This document shows positions 61,136-64,000 of a stretch of 64,000 nt of DNA, in pieces (within the stretch, counting starts at the first letter, position 1; every line of letters begins with the position of its first letter). Both the position numbers and the translations under genes were made by a program. The stretch lies in assembly GCF_042477335.2 (NCBI RefSeq), contig NC_091264.1, positions 37,248,886 to 37,312,885 of the forward strand. The letters are read 5' to 3'. Source of the stretch: Ovis canadensis. Taxonomy: Eukaryota > Chordata > Mammalia > Artiodactyla > Bovidae. The notes under the pieces were generated by a model. That model had not been told where the DNA came from and searched no databases. It worked only from the letters and a program-made list of their open reading frames with translations.

Positions 61136-64000
61136 AGAGGGTGTGATGTTGGTGCACATGCTTTACATACATGATTTGGAGATATTCTGTAAAGTCTGTT
61201 CACTCTATCAAGAGCGGTTGTCATTGTGAGTGGAGCAAATCGGAGTGAATTTTATTTTTGTCTGATACAGGTTGCCGATGCTAGCATATTAATAAATATA
61301 GGTTATTAAATTTGGTTGATACCTTCTTTTTACAGTCTGCCAAGTTTAGTTCTGAATCAATCCTGCTGAGTGGGAAGCAGAAGGGGCTGTTTGGTTCTCA
61401 TTTTAAAGAAGACTTTCCAAGAGCAGGTTAGACGATTTGCACAGAATAATACAAACAATACAGTTTGCCATTGCTGTTAAACTTCCCCTACAAACATATT
61501 TGTATGAGAGGAATTTGTAAATCAATTCTTTCAGGGAACATACACACATAAGCAATCTGTCCTTTACTGCATTTTTTTGTATCTTTTTTTTTCCCTTCCT
61601 CCGTTTCTGCCTCCAAAATTTTACAAACCCTCAAACTCTAAAGTACACAATAACACAGATGAAATATACAACTTATTCTGTTACTTAATTCTCAACAATC
61701 CAATAAAGCAATTTTTTTCCAAGAAAAAAACAGAATAAAAATCTTCTCAACTATAGTAGGTTGATACATACACACAAGTTAGCATTTATACCCGTTATAC
61801 TATATCTCTACATCTTTTTCTAAGGGAAAATTTGCGGGGGGGGGGGGGTGATGTGAATGCTCATTATCTTAATTGTTATGATAATTTTGCAGATATATAC
61901 TAGCATGTACCTCAAAAAACTGTCATAAAAAGTTTAAGAAATACCAAAAAAATTATTTCACACCAATCAAACAACTGGAATTGATAATTCAGATTTTTGT
62001 CTTTCAAGTCTTTTTTCTTATGCATAAATTCAATATTCAGATTCATCCATAATATGCATAACGCATACAAAAATTGTATCCTGTTTCCCCCAGAATTTCT
62101 ATTATTATATATTCCTTATGATCATTGTTTTGATAATGTGAAATAGCTGTAATTAGCTTTAGATTTTGACTAAGTCTGATTTTAAGCTTTAATATTTTTC
62201 TCTACAAGTACTGTTATGTTATTATAAATATTTTAAAACAAATACCCTGCCATTTTTAGGATATTTTTCATAAATTATCATAAGATTTGAGCTTCAGAAT
62301 TTGAAATTGATTGAAATCTTGCACTTTTTTCTTTTGACATGATATAAAACTAATATTAATCTAAATAAACCTGATACACAATAAGTGCTCAATAAATATT
62401 TATTAAATAAATTATATTTTGTATAGTTGAAATAATTGCCTATTTCAGAGCCCCCCCCCCCAATCTGTTAATTAAATGTGATATAATAAAAGTCACACTG
62501 ATCCTGGTGTTAAAATACTAATGATTTGTTCTTAGTTTTCTTATTAGCTCTGACACCAATAAATCCACAAATTCTCTGAAAATCAGTTTGTTTTTGCTTA
62601 GAATGAAATCCAGCATGTTGGAGATATAGATGGCTTTCAAATTCATAGAAGTACAGGAGACAACCAACTCTGGAGCTGTAATTTGCTCAGTGAGCTTTAT
62701 AATCCAAACTTGAAAGCCATGCTATATTACACAACAGGGTTATAATTCTGATAGATAGCTTCTGACAGATAGCTTTTGAAGACATACAGTATCCTCCATA
62801 TTATTGAAAATAGATAAATAGAACCTGGATATTTTATATACAGATATAGTATCTTCTGTCATAAATAAGTGAAAAATCATTGTTTTATAATGACACAAGG
62901 AATTTGATACAATTGATGATTTAATGCTAGCTATTATATCCTGTACAAGAACTGAAAACAACTTATAAAGAAGCTTATCATGACCTCTTGAGACTGTTTA
63001 GGGGATAGTCAGTGTCATCTGGGATTATTGTTACCTTAACATGTTGGGCTCCTCCAAAGAATTTTGGTTGATGTTAAGGGCAACTAAGCTAAAGGAACAT
63101 ACACATTTTTGAGCCTAAGTTTTGGCTTGGGTCTAAGAATAAGTAGAATGTGTGCATTCAACTTAAAGCTCTTCAGAGATCAAGGTACCAGAAAAATAGG
63201 AGGCTACCTTTATTTAAGGTTCACATTTGGAGAAACAGTCAAAACAGAAAGATAAAGGTTAACAGTTGGGAATCAGTGGTATAGTAAGCATTTTAGAATG
63301 AAGATTGGATTCAGGTAATTATACATGTATTCTTGTTGGCCTGAAATTTTCTATGAATGTACTGATTTGAGGCTCTGGAGTAGCCCTTAGAGATAGAGTC
63401 AGATGCTTGGGTTAAGGGACTAGAAAGCAACAGGCATCAGGTGGGGATTTTGGCAAGCAGTGATTCTGGCAAAATGATCAATGTGCAGAAATAAATAGAA
63501 CTGGAGAGCATGACTCAGAGGTTGAGCAGAGGTTGTAGGGTGGAAAAAATAAGTGGACCCAGGGTAAGAGACTCTGGGGACCCACTGAGACTTATCCACT
63601 GGAGAATTAATGCAGGTAAAGTTTCAGGACCAGGGCCAAACTCCAGGATGATCTAAATGATTCTCTATTGATTGGAGGTCTGAAAATCTTCGTATAAACT
63701 AGGCCATTTTAACTATGAAATTCCATTTCCTGTACTTAGGTAAAGGCAGCTTTTCTGAACAGAAGTATTACAGAAGCAGCTGACATATCACCTCACTAAC
63801 TTTAGCTTCAGTCCCTACTTAACACAGTTATTTCATAAGCAATAGACAATTTTAAGCCCAAACTCTTAAACTCTCTTCTGATAATATTAGAAACTTGATA
63901 CACTTTAAAAAATTAATTTTCCCTATGTTTCTGTTTCAGTTTGTAGGTCTTATTAACAAATAAACAGAACTTGGCTATTTGTAACTTAATTTGGTAGGAG
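61136..64000. other. AT-rich DNA upstream of CRISP1 coding exon 1
   Basis: Two homopolymer runs and a MIR-like tail (CAATAAGTGCTCAATAAATA near 62380). The CRISP1 promoter and 5' UTR exon could lie here or beyond; neither can be recognised by eye. Confidence 0.45.
61836..61848 (+). repeat. G13 run
   Basis: Thirteen consecutive G; a C11 run lies 600 bases to the right (62451-62461). Confidence 0.9.

Overview
The window is nuclear DNA from a ruminant, most likely a bovid. BovB LINE fragments lie on both strands throughout, and tRNA-Glu/BovB-derived Bov-tA SINEs and CHR-2-type SINEs are frequent, a repeat set typical of ruminants. The species cannot be fixed from the sequence alone. PGK2 followed by CRISP1, both on the minus strand, matches the gene order known for human 6p12.

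The window contains two intact protein genes. PGK2 (14583-15836) is the intronless, testis-type phosphoglycerate kinase retrogene with an uninterrupted 417-codon frame. CRISP1 (43461-59896) is a seven-coding-exon gene for a secreted CAP/cysteine-rich protein. I rebuilt its exons from splice sites and homology because none is a long ORF. All exon phases agree, and the joined frame is 247 codons plus stop with all 16 mature cysteines. Both belong to male reproduction: PGK2 supplies glycolytic ATP in spermatogenic cells and sperm, and CRISP1 is an epididymal protein that coats sperm. They are neighbours, with no sign that they form one transcription unit.

Layout: 1-14.4 kb is intergenic DNA with BovB, SINE, MER5A, MER20 and L1 pieces. 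PGK2 follows at 14.6-15.8 kb, with a candidate CCAAT box upstream and an AATAAA downstream. From 16 to 29 kb there is L1-rich DNA holding two solo LTRs and a dead histone H3.3 (H3-3A) retrocopy with a perfect 15-bp target-site duplication. From about 29.5 to 37.05 kb lies an old, diverged, direct duplicate of the CRISP1 segment at about 46.8-54.4 kb; it includes a broken relic of CRISP1 coding exon 4 and is split by a nearly full-length BovB. A third partial copy is at 40.4-41.5 kb. CRISP1 itself fills 43.5-59.9 kb, and its intron 1 carries a three-layer nest: BovB(+) split by an LTR that is split by BovB(-). From 60 to 64 kb there are SINE/BovB pieces and otherwise unremarkable AT-rich DNA.

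The most interesting signal is the set of three CRISP1-related segments between PGK2 and CRISP1, which looks like the remains of extra CRISP gene copies. No CRISPR array, operon or prokaryotic feature is present. Most long ORFs are BovB reverse-transcriptase fragments or their antisense shadows.
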